Below are positions 7,159-14,403 of a DNA stretch of 24,798 nucleotides, piece after piece. The stretch lies in NCBI GenBank assembly GCA_035906235.1, contig JAMIFN010000126.1, positions 1-24,798 on the forward strand. Reading direction: 5' to 3'. The stretch is from JAMIFN01 sp035906235. GTDB taxonomy: Bacteria > Pseudomonadota > Gammaproteobacteria > Burkholderiales > Burkholderiaceae_C. How positions within the stretch are numbered: position 1 is the stretch's first letter; each line of letters starts with the position of its first letter. The notes beneath the pieces were generated by a model that saw only the letters and a program-made list of their open reading frames with translations, was not told the DNA's origin and made no database searches. The translations under genes and the position numbers were made by a program.

Positions 7159-7202
7159 GTGTTGGGGCAAAAAATGGGGGGTGTTGTGGGGGGGAATGGC
7201 AC

Positions 7203-7994
7203 TTATTGCGCCAGCGCCAGCCAGCGGCCTTCGCACCACACCACACGCAGGCGCTGCTCAAATACGGTTTCTATGGCGCGGTGGGTGGCGGGGTCTTGGG
7301 AGCGACCTTGGTGGATGAGCTGGCCAGCGGCCACAATCAAAATCTGCTCGGCACGCAGGGCGTAGTTCACATCGTGCAGCACCGCTACCACAATGCGCCC
7401 CATAGCTGCTTGCTGCTGCGCCAAGAGCAGCCAATCGGCCTGATGCGGGGGGTCTAAGTGGTTGAGCGGCTCATCCATCAGCAAGACCTCGGCCTGCACC
7501 GCTAGCGCCCGCGCCAGCAGCACTTTTTGGCGCTCGCCGCCTGAGAGTTGTCCAAACAAACGCCCGCGCAAATACTGGCAACGCGCCGCTTGCATGGCTG
7601 CTTCTACGGCCTGCGCGTCTTCGACCTTGGCAGCAGCCAGCAGACCTTGGTGGGGTAAACGCCCCAAAATCACAATGTCTTCGGTGGCCAAATCATCGAG
7701 GGCGCTGCCGCCATCGTGCTGCGCCAGCCAGCTGATGCGTTTGGCGCGTTCGCGGGCAGAAAAGGCGCCGATGCTCTGCCCCTGCAACATCACGCTGCCG
7801 CTATGCGTTTGCAGGCCAGCTAGGCAGCGCAGCAGGGTGGATTTGCCTGCGCCGTTGGGGCCGATGATGGCGGTTATTTCGCCTGCAGCCACGCTGCAAG
7901 TGGCGTTTTGCACAATCGGGCGCTTGCCCAGCGTGACACTCAGGTTTTGCGTTTGCAAGATCAGCGCTTGCTGTGGTGGGAGGTTTTGGCTCAT
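7203..7994 (-). CDS. btuD: Vitamin B12 ABC transporter, ATP-binding protein BtuD
   Basis: The 263-residue ATPase has all expected motifs: Walker A GPNGAGKST near residues 43-51, Q-loop region SWLAQHDGG, signature LSGGERQK, Walker B VLLMDEPLNHLDPP, and the switch histidine in VLHDVNYAL. It energises import of corrinoids through BtuC. The start at 7994 overlaps the btuC stop by 4 bases (ATGA). A longer open frame to 8453 is only a shadow of btuC. The family also serves iron-siderophore uptake; the riboswitch and the B12 operon make B12 the likely cargo. Confidence 0.93.
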   Translation of the reverse strand: MSQNLPPQQALILQTQNLSVTLGKRPIVQNATCSVAAGEITAIIGPNGAGKSTLLRCLAGLQTHSGSVMLQGQSIGAFSARERAKRISWLAQHDGGSALDDLATEDIVILGRLPHQGLLAAAKVEDAQAVEAAMQAARCQYLRGRLFGQLSGGERQKVLLARALAVQAEVLLMDEPLNHLDPPHQADWLLLAQQQAAMGRIVVAVLHDVNYALRAEQILIVAAGQLIHQGRSQDPATHRAIETVFEQRLRVVWCEGRWLALAQ

Positions 7995-9049
7995 GAACCT
8001 TCTCCTTGCAAATTGCGGCGGTGCATCAGCACCAGCAAATACGCACCGCCCACCAGCGCGGTAATGATGCCCACGGGCAGCTCCTCGGGCAAAATGACGA
8101 GGCGTGCCACCACATCCGCTAGTAGCAGCAGCAAACCACCGTAGCAGGCCGCAAAAGGCAGCAGCAGGCGGTAATTGCCGCTGATTTGCCCCCGTGCAAT
8201 ATGGGGCGCGGCCAGGCCGATAAAGGCAATCAAACCCGCTTGTGCCACGGCTGCGCCCGTGGCCAGCGCAATCAACACAATGTAGAGCAGGCGAAAACGC
8301 GCCAAGGGCAGGCCCAAGCTGCTGGCCGTGAGTTCGCCCAACGCCAAGGCGTTTAAGCCGCGCGCGCCGAGCGTAGCTAGCAGTACACAAGGGAAAAACG
8401 CCGCGCACAACAGTACCGCCGAAGGCCAGCCAATAAAGGCGGTGTTGCCCCACATAAAGCTTTGCATATTGGGCATGATGCTAGGGTTCATCAGCATGAT
8501 GAGCGCCGTGGCCGCACCCATGACAACGCCCACCACCACACCAGCTAACAGTAATTGCAAATTGCGCCTAGCGCCACCCGCGAGCACCATGGTTAGCAGC
8601 ACCGACACGCCAGCGCCTAAAAAAGCCGCGCCTGTCATGCCTAGGCGCAGCAGCCAGCCTAAATCCAGGTGGTTTTGGCTGTGTGTGGTCCAAGCGGCCA
8701 GCAACATAAAGAGCGCCACAAAGAGCGAGGCACCGCTGGCCGAGCCGAGTAAATACGGCTCTGCCAACGGGTTGCGAAACAAGCCCTGCGCGATGCCGCC
8801 CGCCAAACCCAAAAGCGCACCAACCAACCAAGCGCCCAACATGCGCGGCGCACGAATATCGACCACGATGTGGCGCAGCAGGCCGTCTTCAGCCCAAGCC
8901 TCGCGCGGCAGTTTGACGCCATCAGCGCCCACGCACAGCGCCAAAAAAGCCAGCGCCAAAGTGCCCAAAACCAACACACCGATATGCAGGCGCAGGCGCT
9001 GCGGGCTGCTGGCTAATGGGACTGGTGAGGTGTGCGGGGTGTGCATCAT
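7991..9049 (-). CDS. btuC: Vitamin B12 ABC transporter, FecCD-family permease BtuC
   Basis: The 352-residue polytopic inner-membrane protein belongs to the FecCD/BtuC permease family. The hydrophobic N-terminal segment follows a short Pro/Ser-rich lead (MMHTPHTSPVPL). Typical motifs are RAPRMLGAWLVGALLGLAG, RNPLAEPYLLGSASGA and IAFIGLAAPHIARG (here GQISGNYRLLLP follows), all conserved in BtuC-like proteins, where the last stretch contacts the ATPase. AAGGCGAG lies just upstream of 9049, and either of the first two ATGs may be used. It is 12 bases after btuF and overlaps btuD by 4 bases. Confidence 0.93.
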   Translation of the reverse strand: MMHTPHTSPVPLASSPQRLRLHIGVLVLGTLALAFLALCVGADGVKLPREAWAEDGLLRHIVVDIRAPRMLGAWLVGALLGLAGGIAQGLFRNPLAEPYLLGSASGASLFVALFMLLAAWTTHSQNHLDLGWLLRLGMTGAAFLGAGVSVLLTMVLAGGARRNLQLLLAGVVVGVVMGAATALIMLMNPSIMPNMQSFMWGNTAFIGWPSAVLLCAAFFPCVLLATLGARGLNALALGELTASSLGLPLARFRLLYIVLIALATGAAVAQAGLIAFIGLAAPHIARGQISGNYRLLLPFAACYGGLLLLLADVVARLVILPEELPVGIITALVGGAYLLVLMHRRNLQGEGS

Positions 9050-9061
9050 GGTCAGCTCGCC

Positions 9062-10015
9062 TTACATGCCAGGCTTGCGCACGGGCTGGGGTTTGCGGCG
9101 CGACTGCGCTTTGAGCTTGCCTTGCACGCAGTCGGAGATGAGTTGTACCGATTCATCCATGCGTGGGCCGGGGTGAATCAAAACATCGATTTGCTCGAGC
9201 GTAAACAGACAAAACTGCTCGTTTTTCACCGCTGGCAAGCTCTTCCAGCCTGGGTAAAGCAGCATTTCGCCCGCGCTGCGGTCGCCAGCCAAAATAAAGT
9301 CGGGGTTTTTCAGCACCACAAATTCGGGGTTGAGCTTGGGGAAAGGCCCCATGGTTTTATCCACCACATTGGCCAGCCCTAAGCTGGCGATGTTTTCGCC
9401 AATAAACGAAGTCTCGCCCGCAGCATAGGGGCCACGACTGACTTCAAAATATAAGCGTTTGCCGCGCAAATGCGCTGGCAACTGGGCTGCGGTTTTGCGC
9501 ATGCGTGCATACATGTCTTGCCACACTTGTTCGGCCTTGGCTTTGGGCAAGCCCAGCACCTGTGCCACGATCAGCATGACTTCGTGCACCTGTTGGTGGT
9601 TTTTGGGTTCGAGCACCACCACGCGCAGCCCCAGATTGCGCAAGCGCTCGCTCACGCGGCTAGAGGTCGAGACCATGACCACATCGGGGCGCAGAGCCAC
9701 AATGGCCTCGACATTGGGGTCTAGGCCGCCACCCACAGCGGGTACGCGCTTGAGCATTTCTGTTGGCCAAATGCTGTAGCGGTCGCGTCCCACTATGCGC
9801 TCGCAGGCGCCCAAGGCGCACACAGTCTCAGCCAGCGAGGGCAGTAGCGTCACCACGCGCTGCGGCGGCTTGTCAAACTGCGTGACATTGCCCGTGGCAT
9901 CGGTAACGCTATAGCCTGCGTGGGCCGCGTGGCTAAGTCCTAAAAATGCTATTAAAAAAAGAGCTGCTTGGGCAGGTTTTGCGCCAAAAAATCGAAAAAA
10001 CATTGGTAAAAACAT
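9062..10015 (-). CDS. btuF: Periplasmic cobalamin-binding protein of the B12 importer, BtuF
   Basis: The 317-residue protein has a Sec signal peptide (hydrophobic run about residues 17-28, likely cleavage after SHAAHA near residue 33). A helical-backbone binding-protein (class III, BtuF/FepB type) domain follows, with RVVTLLPSLAETVCALGA, GRDRYSIWP, VPAVGGGLDPNVEAIVALRPDVVM and GLRVVVLEPKN. It should capture corrinoids in the periplasm for BtuCD. The C terminus is basic (KAQSRRKPQPVRKPGM). Residues 11-24 of the signal peptide are encoded by a copy of a dispersed repeat (9962-9983). Starts at 10015 or at 10003 (MFFRFF) are both possible. Confidence 0.9.
   Translation of the reverse strand: MFLPMFFRFFGAKPAQAALFLIAFLGLSHAAHAGYSVTDATGNVTQFDKPPQRVVTLLPSLAETVCALGACERIVGRDRYSIWPTEMLKRVPAVGGGLDPNVEAIVALRPDVVMVSTSSRVSERLRNLGLRVVVLEPKNHQQVHEVMLIVAQVLGLPKAKAEQVWQDMYARMRKTAAQLPAHLRGKRLYFEVSRGPYAAGETSFIGENIASLGLANVVDKTMGPFPKLNPEFVVLKNPDFILAGDRSAGEMLLYPGWKSLPAVKNEQFCLFTLEQIDVLIHPGPRMDESVQLISDCVQGKLKAQSRRKPQPVRKPGM
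9962..9983 (+). repeat. Dispersed repeat, copy C, inside the btuF signal-peptide coding region
   Basis: AGCTGCTTGGGCAGG followed by TTTTGCG on the plus strand matches the reverse complement of copies A and B (AGCTGCTCAGGCAGG then TTTTACG) with three changes. The orientation is opposite to A and B. The adjoining CTATTAAAAAAAG resembles the T-rich tail of copies D and E. It encodes part of the hydrophobic signal peptide of BtuF (residues about 11-18). Confidence 0.65.
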
Positions 10016-10030
10016 CGTGCAAAACTTTCT

Positions 10031-10606
10031 TTAAACAGCCGCAGCACTCTTGATTTGCAGAGGCAAACCCGCCACCATCAGCAGCACCTGGGCGCAGCTT
10101 TGTGCCAGCGCTTGGTTGAGCAAGCCCAGCTCATCAACAAAATGCCGCACAGCGGGCTGCATGGGAATCAAGCCCAAACCGATTTCGTTGCTGACCAGCA
10201 CCACTGGGCCTGGCGCTTGTGCCAGCGCGTGTTGCAAGGCTGCAGTTTGGGCGTGTATGTGTTCGGGGGGCAGCGCGTCTTCGGCACGCATGGGCATGAG
10301 CATATTGGTTAGCCACAGATTGAGGCAATCGACCACCAGCAAGGTGTCGGGGCGGCTGCGCTGGGCGATGCACTCGGCCACAGCCAGTGTTTCTTCTTGC
10401 GTTTGCAGTTGCGGCACACGAGCGGCACGGTCGCTGCGGTGGCGGGCAATGCGCTCGGCCATCTCGCTATCGTGGGCATAAGCAGTCGCAATCAAAATGG
10501 CGCGATGCGTGGGAGCGGCCGCTAGCCAATCGCCTGCCATCCATTCGGCGTAGCGCGATTTACCGCTTTTTTGGCCACCCAAAATCAGAGTGTGTTGCTG
10601 TTGCAT
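10031..10606 (-). CDS. cobU: Bifunctional adenosylcobinamide kinase / adenosylcobinamide-phosphate guanylyltransferase, CobU
   Basis: The 191-residue enzyme phosphorylates adenosylcobinamide and adds GMP, producing the adenosylcobinamide-GDP used by CobS. The P-loop GGQKSGKSRYAE is at residues 10-21, followed by IATAYAHDSEMAERIARHR (the histidine region where GMP is held in the family), then VVDCLNLWLTNML and LVSNEIGLGLIP. I chose the ATG at 10606 because the P-loop then sits at the usual distance from the N terminus. The frame stays open to 10660, but that would overlap cbiA. The gaps are 14 bases from cbiA and 15 bases to btuF. Confidence 0.93.
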   Translation of the reverse strand: MQQQHTLILGGQKSGKSRYAEWMAGDWLAAAPTHRAILIATAYAHDSEMAERIARHRSDRAARVPQLQTQEETLAVAECIAQRSRPDTLLVVDCLNLWLTNMLMPMRAEDALPPEHIHAQTAALQHALAQAPGPVVLVSNEIGLGLIPMQPAVRHFVDELGLLNQALAQSCAQVLLMVAGLPLQIKSAAAV

Positions 10607-10620
10607 GGCGTATTTTGTGT

Positions 10621-11955
10621 TCAAAAGGGACTCTCTCCCGCGCCTAATAAAGCCGCGCAAGCTTGTGGGGCAGCCGCAAAGTAGAGGTGCAAATAACTCG
10701 CCATGATGCTGCCGTGGCGATAGATAGCCTCACCCTGCTCGCCACTGTTGGCGTGCTGGCTGTGCGCCACGGCTGCTAGCGGAGTTTGTACGGTGGAGTG
10801 GTGGAAGGTGTGTCCGCGCAAAGCGCCATAAGAGCTAGTGCACTGCTGCGATCCCAGCCCCGCCAAACGCGCTTGCATGGTCACGACTCCGGGCAGCAAG
10901 CCCCACAGCGCTTGGCGGCTAGCGTCTTTTTGCGTAATGCTGTCAAACAGCAGCATCATGCCGCCGCACTCGGCCCAAACGGGTTTTTCTGCTTGCACAT
11001 GGGCAGCGACACTGGCGCGCGCTTGTGTCGCTAGACCCAAGCGCTCGGCATGGAGCTCTGGGTAACCGCCAGGCAACCACAGGGCATCGCAGGGCGGCAG
11101 CGCTTCGTCGGCCAGGGGCGAGAAAAACACCAACCGCGCCCCAAGCGCCCGCAGGCAGTCCAAGTTGGCAGGGTAAATAAAACAAAAAGCGGCATCGCGG
11201 GCGATGGCGATGGTGCGGCCCTGCAAGAGGGGTGGCAGCGCTTGGGCCTCAGGCGCTGCAAAGCGCGTGGCTGGCAGCAAGCTCGGGTCTTGGCACAGTT
11301 GCCCCAAGCGGGTGCTGGCCAAAGCATCGGCCAGTGCATCTAAACGGGGGAGTGCATCGGGCAGCTCATGCGCGAGGTGCAGACCCAAATGGCGCTCGGG
11401 CAGGGCAAAGCTGGCTTGCTGCTGCACCGCGCCCCAAAATGTGGTGGGTTGCTCTAAGCTGACTTCCAGCATCTGCGCGTGGCGGCCACTGCCGACTTGA
11501 TTGGCCAGCACACCCGCCCAAGGCAGGGCGCCGTGGCGCTGGGTTTGGTAGTGCTGCAAACCATAGGCAAGGGCGCCAAAAGTGCCCGCCATGGCGCGGG
11601 CGCTGATGACGGCCAACACGGGCAGTCCAAAACAGCGGGCGATGTCGGCCGCGCTCGGCTGACCATCATAGAGCCCCATCACGCCTTCTATTAAAAGGAT
11701 ATCGTTGTGCTGCGCCGCGTGATACAGACGCGCACGAATATCGGCTTCGCCGTTGATCCACAAATCGAGGGAGTAGACGGGCTGGCCACTGGCCAGCTCG
11801 TGCCACATGGGGTCAATAAAATCAGGCCCACATTTGAACACCTGCACCCGCTTACCTTGGCGCGCCAGCAAGCGCGCCAGCGCTGCCGTGACAGTGGTTT
11901 TGCCTTGACCCGAAGCGGGCGCAGCAATCAAGAGCGCGGGGCAGTGCGCGTGCAT
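10621..11955 (-). CDS. cbiA: Cobyrinate a,c-diamide synthase, CbiA/CobB
   Basis: The 444-residue glutamine-dependent amidotransferase amidates the a and c side chains of (hydrogeno)cobyrinic acid. The N-terminal ATP-binding domain begins APASGQGKTTV (residues 12-22) and has KCGPDFIDPMWH and LIEGVMGLYDG. The C-terminal class I glutaminase domain has LPGGYPELHAE and the nucleophile C330 in VWAECGGMMLL, then the late histidine region around YLHLYF. It starts 3 bases after the btuB stop. This enzyme acts on early corrin intermediates, yet no ring-building gene and no cobyric acid synthase lie in the window. It must either act with genes elsewhere or remodel imported incomplete corrinoids. Confidence 0.94.
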   Translation of the reverse strand: MHAHCPALLIAAPASGQGKTTVTAALARLLARQGKRVQVFKCGPDFIDPMWHELASGQPVYSLDLWINGEADIRARLYHAAQHNDILLIEGVMGLYDGQPSAADIARCFGLPVLAVISARAMAGTFGALAYGLQHYQTQRHGALPWAGVLANQVGSGRHAQMLEVSLEQPTTFWGAVQQQASFALPERHLGLHLAHELPDALPRLDALADALASTRLGQLCQDPSLLPATRFAAPEAQALPPLLQGRTIAIARDAAFCFIYPANLDCLRALGARLVFFSPLADEALPPCDALWLPGGYPELHAERLGLATQARASVAAHVQAEKPVWAECGGMMLLFDSITQKDASRQALWGLLPGVVTMQARLAGLGSQQCTSSYGALRGHTFHHSTVQTPLAAVAHSQHANSGEQGEAIYRHGSIMASYLHLYFAAAPQACAALLGAGESPF

Positions 11956-11958
11956 GGT

Positions 11959-13806
11959 TTATTCGCCTTGCCAGCGCAGGCCGATATAGAACTGGCGGCC
12001 GCCAGTGGCGTAGTTTTTGGCAGTTTCGTAGTCCTTGTTGCCAAGATTATCGACGCGGCCAACGATCTCCCAGCCTTTGGCAATGGGCTTGCTTGCACTC
12101 AAATTTAACAGGCTGTAAGCTTTTAGCGGACGCACGCCGTTAGCACCGTCAAAACGGCGGCCGACGCGTTGGATTTCGGCGCCCAAATTAAAGCCAGCAA
12201 TTTGCGTGTCTGCCGTTAGTTTGAGCGTTTGGCGCGCGCGACGCGCCAAAATTTGGCCTGTTGCAACATCGATAGGTTTTTGTAGATCAAGTGAACCCGT
12301 CAAACGCACATCTTTCACGCTGGTCGCGGCTGTAAGCGTAAAACCTCGGTTTTTGGCTTTAGCCACATTCACATAACAACCAAAGCCTGAGCCGCAAGTA
12401 CCTGCTGGGCCAAAGATGATTTGGTTCTTGTAGCTGCTGTTGTAGGCGGTCAGACTCAGCTCGTTGCCAGAGTTGGCGTAACGCAAGCTCAGTTCGTGGC
12501 TGCGGCCTTCCTCGGCGCGTAAATTGGGGCTGCCGTAAATGCTAAAGCGTTGGTAAAGCGAGGGTGCGCGGAAAGCCGTGCCAGTAGAGGCGCTGATGCG
12601 CCAGCCATCGCCAAAGCTCAAGGCGTAGCCCAAGTTGCCGGTTGATTTTCGGCCAAAGTCGCTGTCATCGTCTTGGCGTAGATTCAACTGCAAGGAGTGC
12701 GCATTAAGGCTCAAACCATAGCCCAAGGCAAACGCATTTTGTGAGCGTTTGGCTAAAGGACTTGGGGTCAAACTGGTGTTTTTGATATGGTCTTCGCGGC
12801 GCTCAATGTCTGCCGTCAGCGAATGCACACCTTGACGGTATTCGTTGTGCCACAAATAGGTTTTGATATCTGTCGTGGTTTCATAAACCGAGGGTTTGGT
12901 TTGGTAGAAATCCGTGCCTTGTGTGATGCTTACGCGGCTTTGGTAGTTTTCGTTCCACTTGGCTTGCCAATTGAGACCCAGCGTGCGCGTGTCGTTGATA
13001 GTGGTGTCATTTGCTGCACTGGTGTCGTATTGACCCTTGGTGTGGCTGTCGAGCGTGGTTAGCTCTAAACGGTGCACGCTGTTGATGTTCCAGCCCAAGT
13101 TTAAAGCGGCAGAACGGTTGGAATAACCATCGCGGTCGTGGTTGGCAGTGGCCACATTCGGGCGTGCGTCATAGCCTTTGCTTTTTTCGTAGCCGATAGA
13201 CAGGGCGTAATCTACGGTTGCTGTGCCGCCGCGCACGCTGGCGTTTACCTTTTGCGTGTTATGCGTGCCAAAGCCAAACTCGAGGCTGGGGTGAAAACCT
13301 TGGCGGCCTTTGCGGGTGAAGATTTGAATCACGCCCGCCATGGCGTCTGAGCCATAAACAGCGGCGCAAGGGCCGCGCAAAATCTCGATGTGTTCGATTT
13401 GCGAAGCAGGGATGCTATTCCAGCTCGCGCCGCCGGTGCCCGCTTGCGAGTCGGCGCGCACGCCATCGATCAGCACGGCGGTGTACTGACTCGGAGCGCC
13501 GCGCACAAACAAACTGGTGGTGCCGGCGGGGCCGCCGTTGCGGACCAGCTCAATGCCGGGTTGCCGTGCCAAGATGTCGGCCAGCGAGTTAGCGCCGCTT
13601 TTCTCGATGGTGGCGCGGTCCACGATGGTCATATCGGCAATCACATCATTGAGTGACTGTGCCGTGCGGCCAGCGGTGACCACGGTGGTGCCTAAGGTTG
13701 CAGCGTCCTCGGCTGTGGCGGGATTGCTTTGGGCGTAAGAAGACAAAGCGGCAAAAACGCAGGCGGCAACAGCCGAGCTGCGAAAAGCAGTGGAGTGAGT
13801 TTTCAT
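11959..13806 (-). CDS. btuB: TonB-dependent outer-membrane vitamin B12 receptor, BtuB
   Basis: From the ATG at 13806 the protein has 615 residues: a signal peptide (MKTHST then a hydrophobic run ending SSYAQS), a TonB-box-like stretch near TTVVTAGR, and a plug domain with DILARQPGIELVRNGG, LFVRGAPSQYTAVLIDGV and IEHIEILRGPCAAVYGSDAMAGVIQIFTRKG. A long beta-barrel ends FYIGLRWQGE. It takes corrinoids across the outer membrane at the cost of TonB energy and is the first gene of the operon, directly behind a cobalamin riboswitch. No clear Shine-Dalgarno precedes 13806. An in-frame ATG at 13863 has AAAGG upstream and would add 19 hydrophobic residues, so the start is not settled. Confidence 0.93.
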   Translation of the reverse strand: MKTHSTAFRSSAVAACVFAALSSYAQSNPATAEDAATLGTTVVTAGRTAQSLNDVIADMTIVDRATIEKSGANSLADILARQPGIELVRNGGPAGTTSLFVRGAPSQYTAVLIDGVRADSQAGTGGASWNSIPASQIEHIEILRGPCAAVYGSDAMAGVIQIFTRKGRQGFHPSLEFGFGTHNTQKVNASVRGGTATVDYALSIGYEKSKGYDARPNVATANHDRDGYSNRSAALNLGWNINSVHRLELTTLDSHTKGQYDTSAANDTTINDTRTLGLNWQAKWNENYQSRVSITQGTDFYQTKPSVYETTTDIKTYLWHNEYRQGVHSLTADIERREDHIKNTSLTPSPLAKRSQNAFALGYGLSLNAHSLQLNLRQDDDSDFGRKSTGNLGYALSFGDGWRISASTGTAFRAPSLYQRFSIYGSPNLRAEEGRSHELSLRYANSGNELSLTAYNSSYKNQIIFGPAGTCGSGFGCYVNVAKAKNRGFTLTAATSVKDVRLTGSLDLQKPIDVATGQILARRARQTLKLTADTQIAGFNLGAEIQRVGRRFDGANGVRPLKAYSLLNLSASKPIAKGWEIVGRVDNLGNKDYETAKNYATGGRQFYIGLRWQGE

Positions 13807-13831
13807 GAGAGAAAAAACAAGGGAAAGTAGC

Positions 13832-13897
13832 GCTGCCACCGGGAACCCCGCCAGTTGCAGCATACGGCAGCACACCTTTATCAAAAAAGCGTGCAAC
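13832..13897 (-). terminator. Candidate riboswitch expression platform: terminator hairpin and competing antiterminator
   Basis: Reading the minus strand, GCTGC...CGGG-GTT-CCCG...GCAGC (13861-13832) can form a hairpin. A pyrimidine tract with six T's follows, right before the btuB ATG at 13806. Upstream, GTTGCA (13897-13892), just behind the B12 box, is complementary to TGCAAC (13859-13854), which overlaps the 5' arm of that hairpin. This is the layout of a terminator/antiterminator switch. The T-run is about a dozen bases from the stem, so control at translation is equally possible. Confidence 0.4.
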
Positions 13898-13904
13898 CTC
13901 CTTA

Positions 13905-14125
13905 TTGGCCGGTATCCAGGCTGACGGCGTGTGGCTCCTAGCAGCCTTCCCAAGCGCGCTAAGCACTCAGTGGCATCGTTGTGGAGCCGTATGAAAAACA
14001 CAGAATTTTTCAAGCCGCTTACTGTTGCGGGGGCAGCGCAGTTTAGGATGATTTTCCCCTTAGGGGCATCCCTCCTGCTTCCCGTTGAACTGTTCGCCGC
14101 GAATGGGCAAACGAAGCACCAACGG
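13905..14125 (-). ncRNA. Cobalamin (AdoCbl-type) riboswitch
   Basis: The minus strand carries the conserved cobalamin-riboswitch blocks in order: GGTGC at the 5' end (about 14120), AACGGGAAGCAGG, GGGATGCCCC, the core GCTGCCCCCGCAACAGTAAG (about 14018-14037), GCCACTG, TGGGAAGG, and the B12 box AGCCTGGATACCGGCC (13922-13907). The B12 box differs from the usual consensus at two positions. Binding of adenosylcobalamin in this RNA family switches downstream expression off. It stands between the TATAAT promoter and btuB, so it should control the entire B12 operon. Exact ends are approximate. Confidence 0.95.
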
Positions 14126-14130
14126 GCGCG

Positions 14131-14136
14131 ATTATA
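14131..14136 (-). promoter_or_regulatory. -10 element of the B12 operon promoter
   Basis: A perfect TATAAT on the minus strand lies 6-7 bases upstream of where the riboswitch begins, so transcription would start near 14124. The -35 region, about 17 bases further up, is poor (around AACGCC), which may mean an activator helps. Confidence 0.7.
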
Positions 14137-14183
14137 GGGTAAACGCTAGGCGCGGCGTTTTGGGGTTTATTTTGCTCATTATT

Positions 14184-14232
14184 GGGACAATGCGGCACTT
14201 ATTTGCTGTCATTGTCCATATTTTGGGACAAT
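14184..14232. promoter_or_regulatory. Operator-like cluster of three GGACAAT half-sites
   Basis: GGGACAAT occurs at 14184-14191 and at 14225-14232, and its reverse complement ATTGTCC at 14211-14217. The last two form an inverted repeat ATTGTCC-N8-GGACAAT (14211-14232), a normal size for a dimeric regulator site. It lies about 50-100 bases upstream of the btuB -10 element, so an activator or a second regulator of the B12 operon would fit. I do not recognise the regulator. Confidence 0.45.
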
Positions 14233-14290
14233 AAGCCTTGTTGCTGGATTTTTGGGGCATTTTCGGCATGTTTTAGGCCTTTCAGGCCGA

Positions 14291-14326
14291 GAATCCTGCC
14301 TGAGTAGCTCCTAAAAAAATAGCGAC
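14291..14326 (+). repeat. Dispersed repeat, copy D
   Basis: GAATCCTGCCTGAGTAGCT continues as CCTAAAAAAATAGCGAC. The first half matches copies A and B (ACCTGCCTGAGCAGCT). The second half matches the tail of copy E (AGCTCTTATTCATATAGCGAC). A small inverted repeat GGCC-TTTCA-GGCC lies directly before it (14276-14288). Confidence 0.6.
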
Positions 14327-14377
14327 CAAGCCTGATGGCTAAGCGCGAGGATTGAAGCAGCGTTTTGCCGCAAGCTA

Positions 14378-14392
14378 CCCGCCCAAGGCGGG
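14378..14392 (-). terminator. Hairpin downstream of mog
   Basis: CCCGCC-CAA-GGCGGG is a perfect 6-bp G/C stem with a 3-base loop, 11 bases beyond the mog stop on the minus strand. There is no U-run after it, so it is either a weak terminator or a 3'-end stabiliser. Confidence 0.4.
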
Positions 14393-14403
14393 GAAAGCCG
14401 CCG

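Larger units (their letters stand above)
13807..14403. other. 597-base intergenic regulatory region between mog and btuB
   Basis: No gene is seen here. From right to left on the minus strand it holds: a hairpin after mog (14378-14392), a dispersed repeat (about 14262-14326), three copies of a GGACAAT half-site (14184-14232), a TATAAT promoter element (14131-14136), the cobalamin riboswitch (about 13905-14125), and a candidate expression platform (13832-13897). Confidence 0.8.

Noticed and set aside
7994..8453. An N-terminal extension of btuD fusing it to a 150-residue domain
   Set aside because: The extension lies within btuC in another frame, has no domain character, and the ATGA overlap gives a normal start for btuD.
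8328..9176. A 282-codon open frame on the plus strand opposite btuC and btuF
   Set aside because: It is Ser/Ala/Pro-rich with no known fold, and both genes on the other strand are clear family members with good motifs.
14193..14208. A sigma-54-like promoter (GGCAC...TTGC) in the mog-btuB gap
   Set aside because: The spacing between GG and GC is 9 bases instead of 10, and the btuB start is already explained by a TATAAT promoter at the riboswitch.
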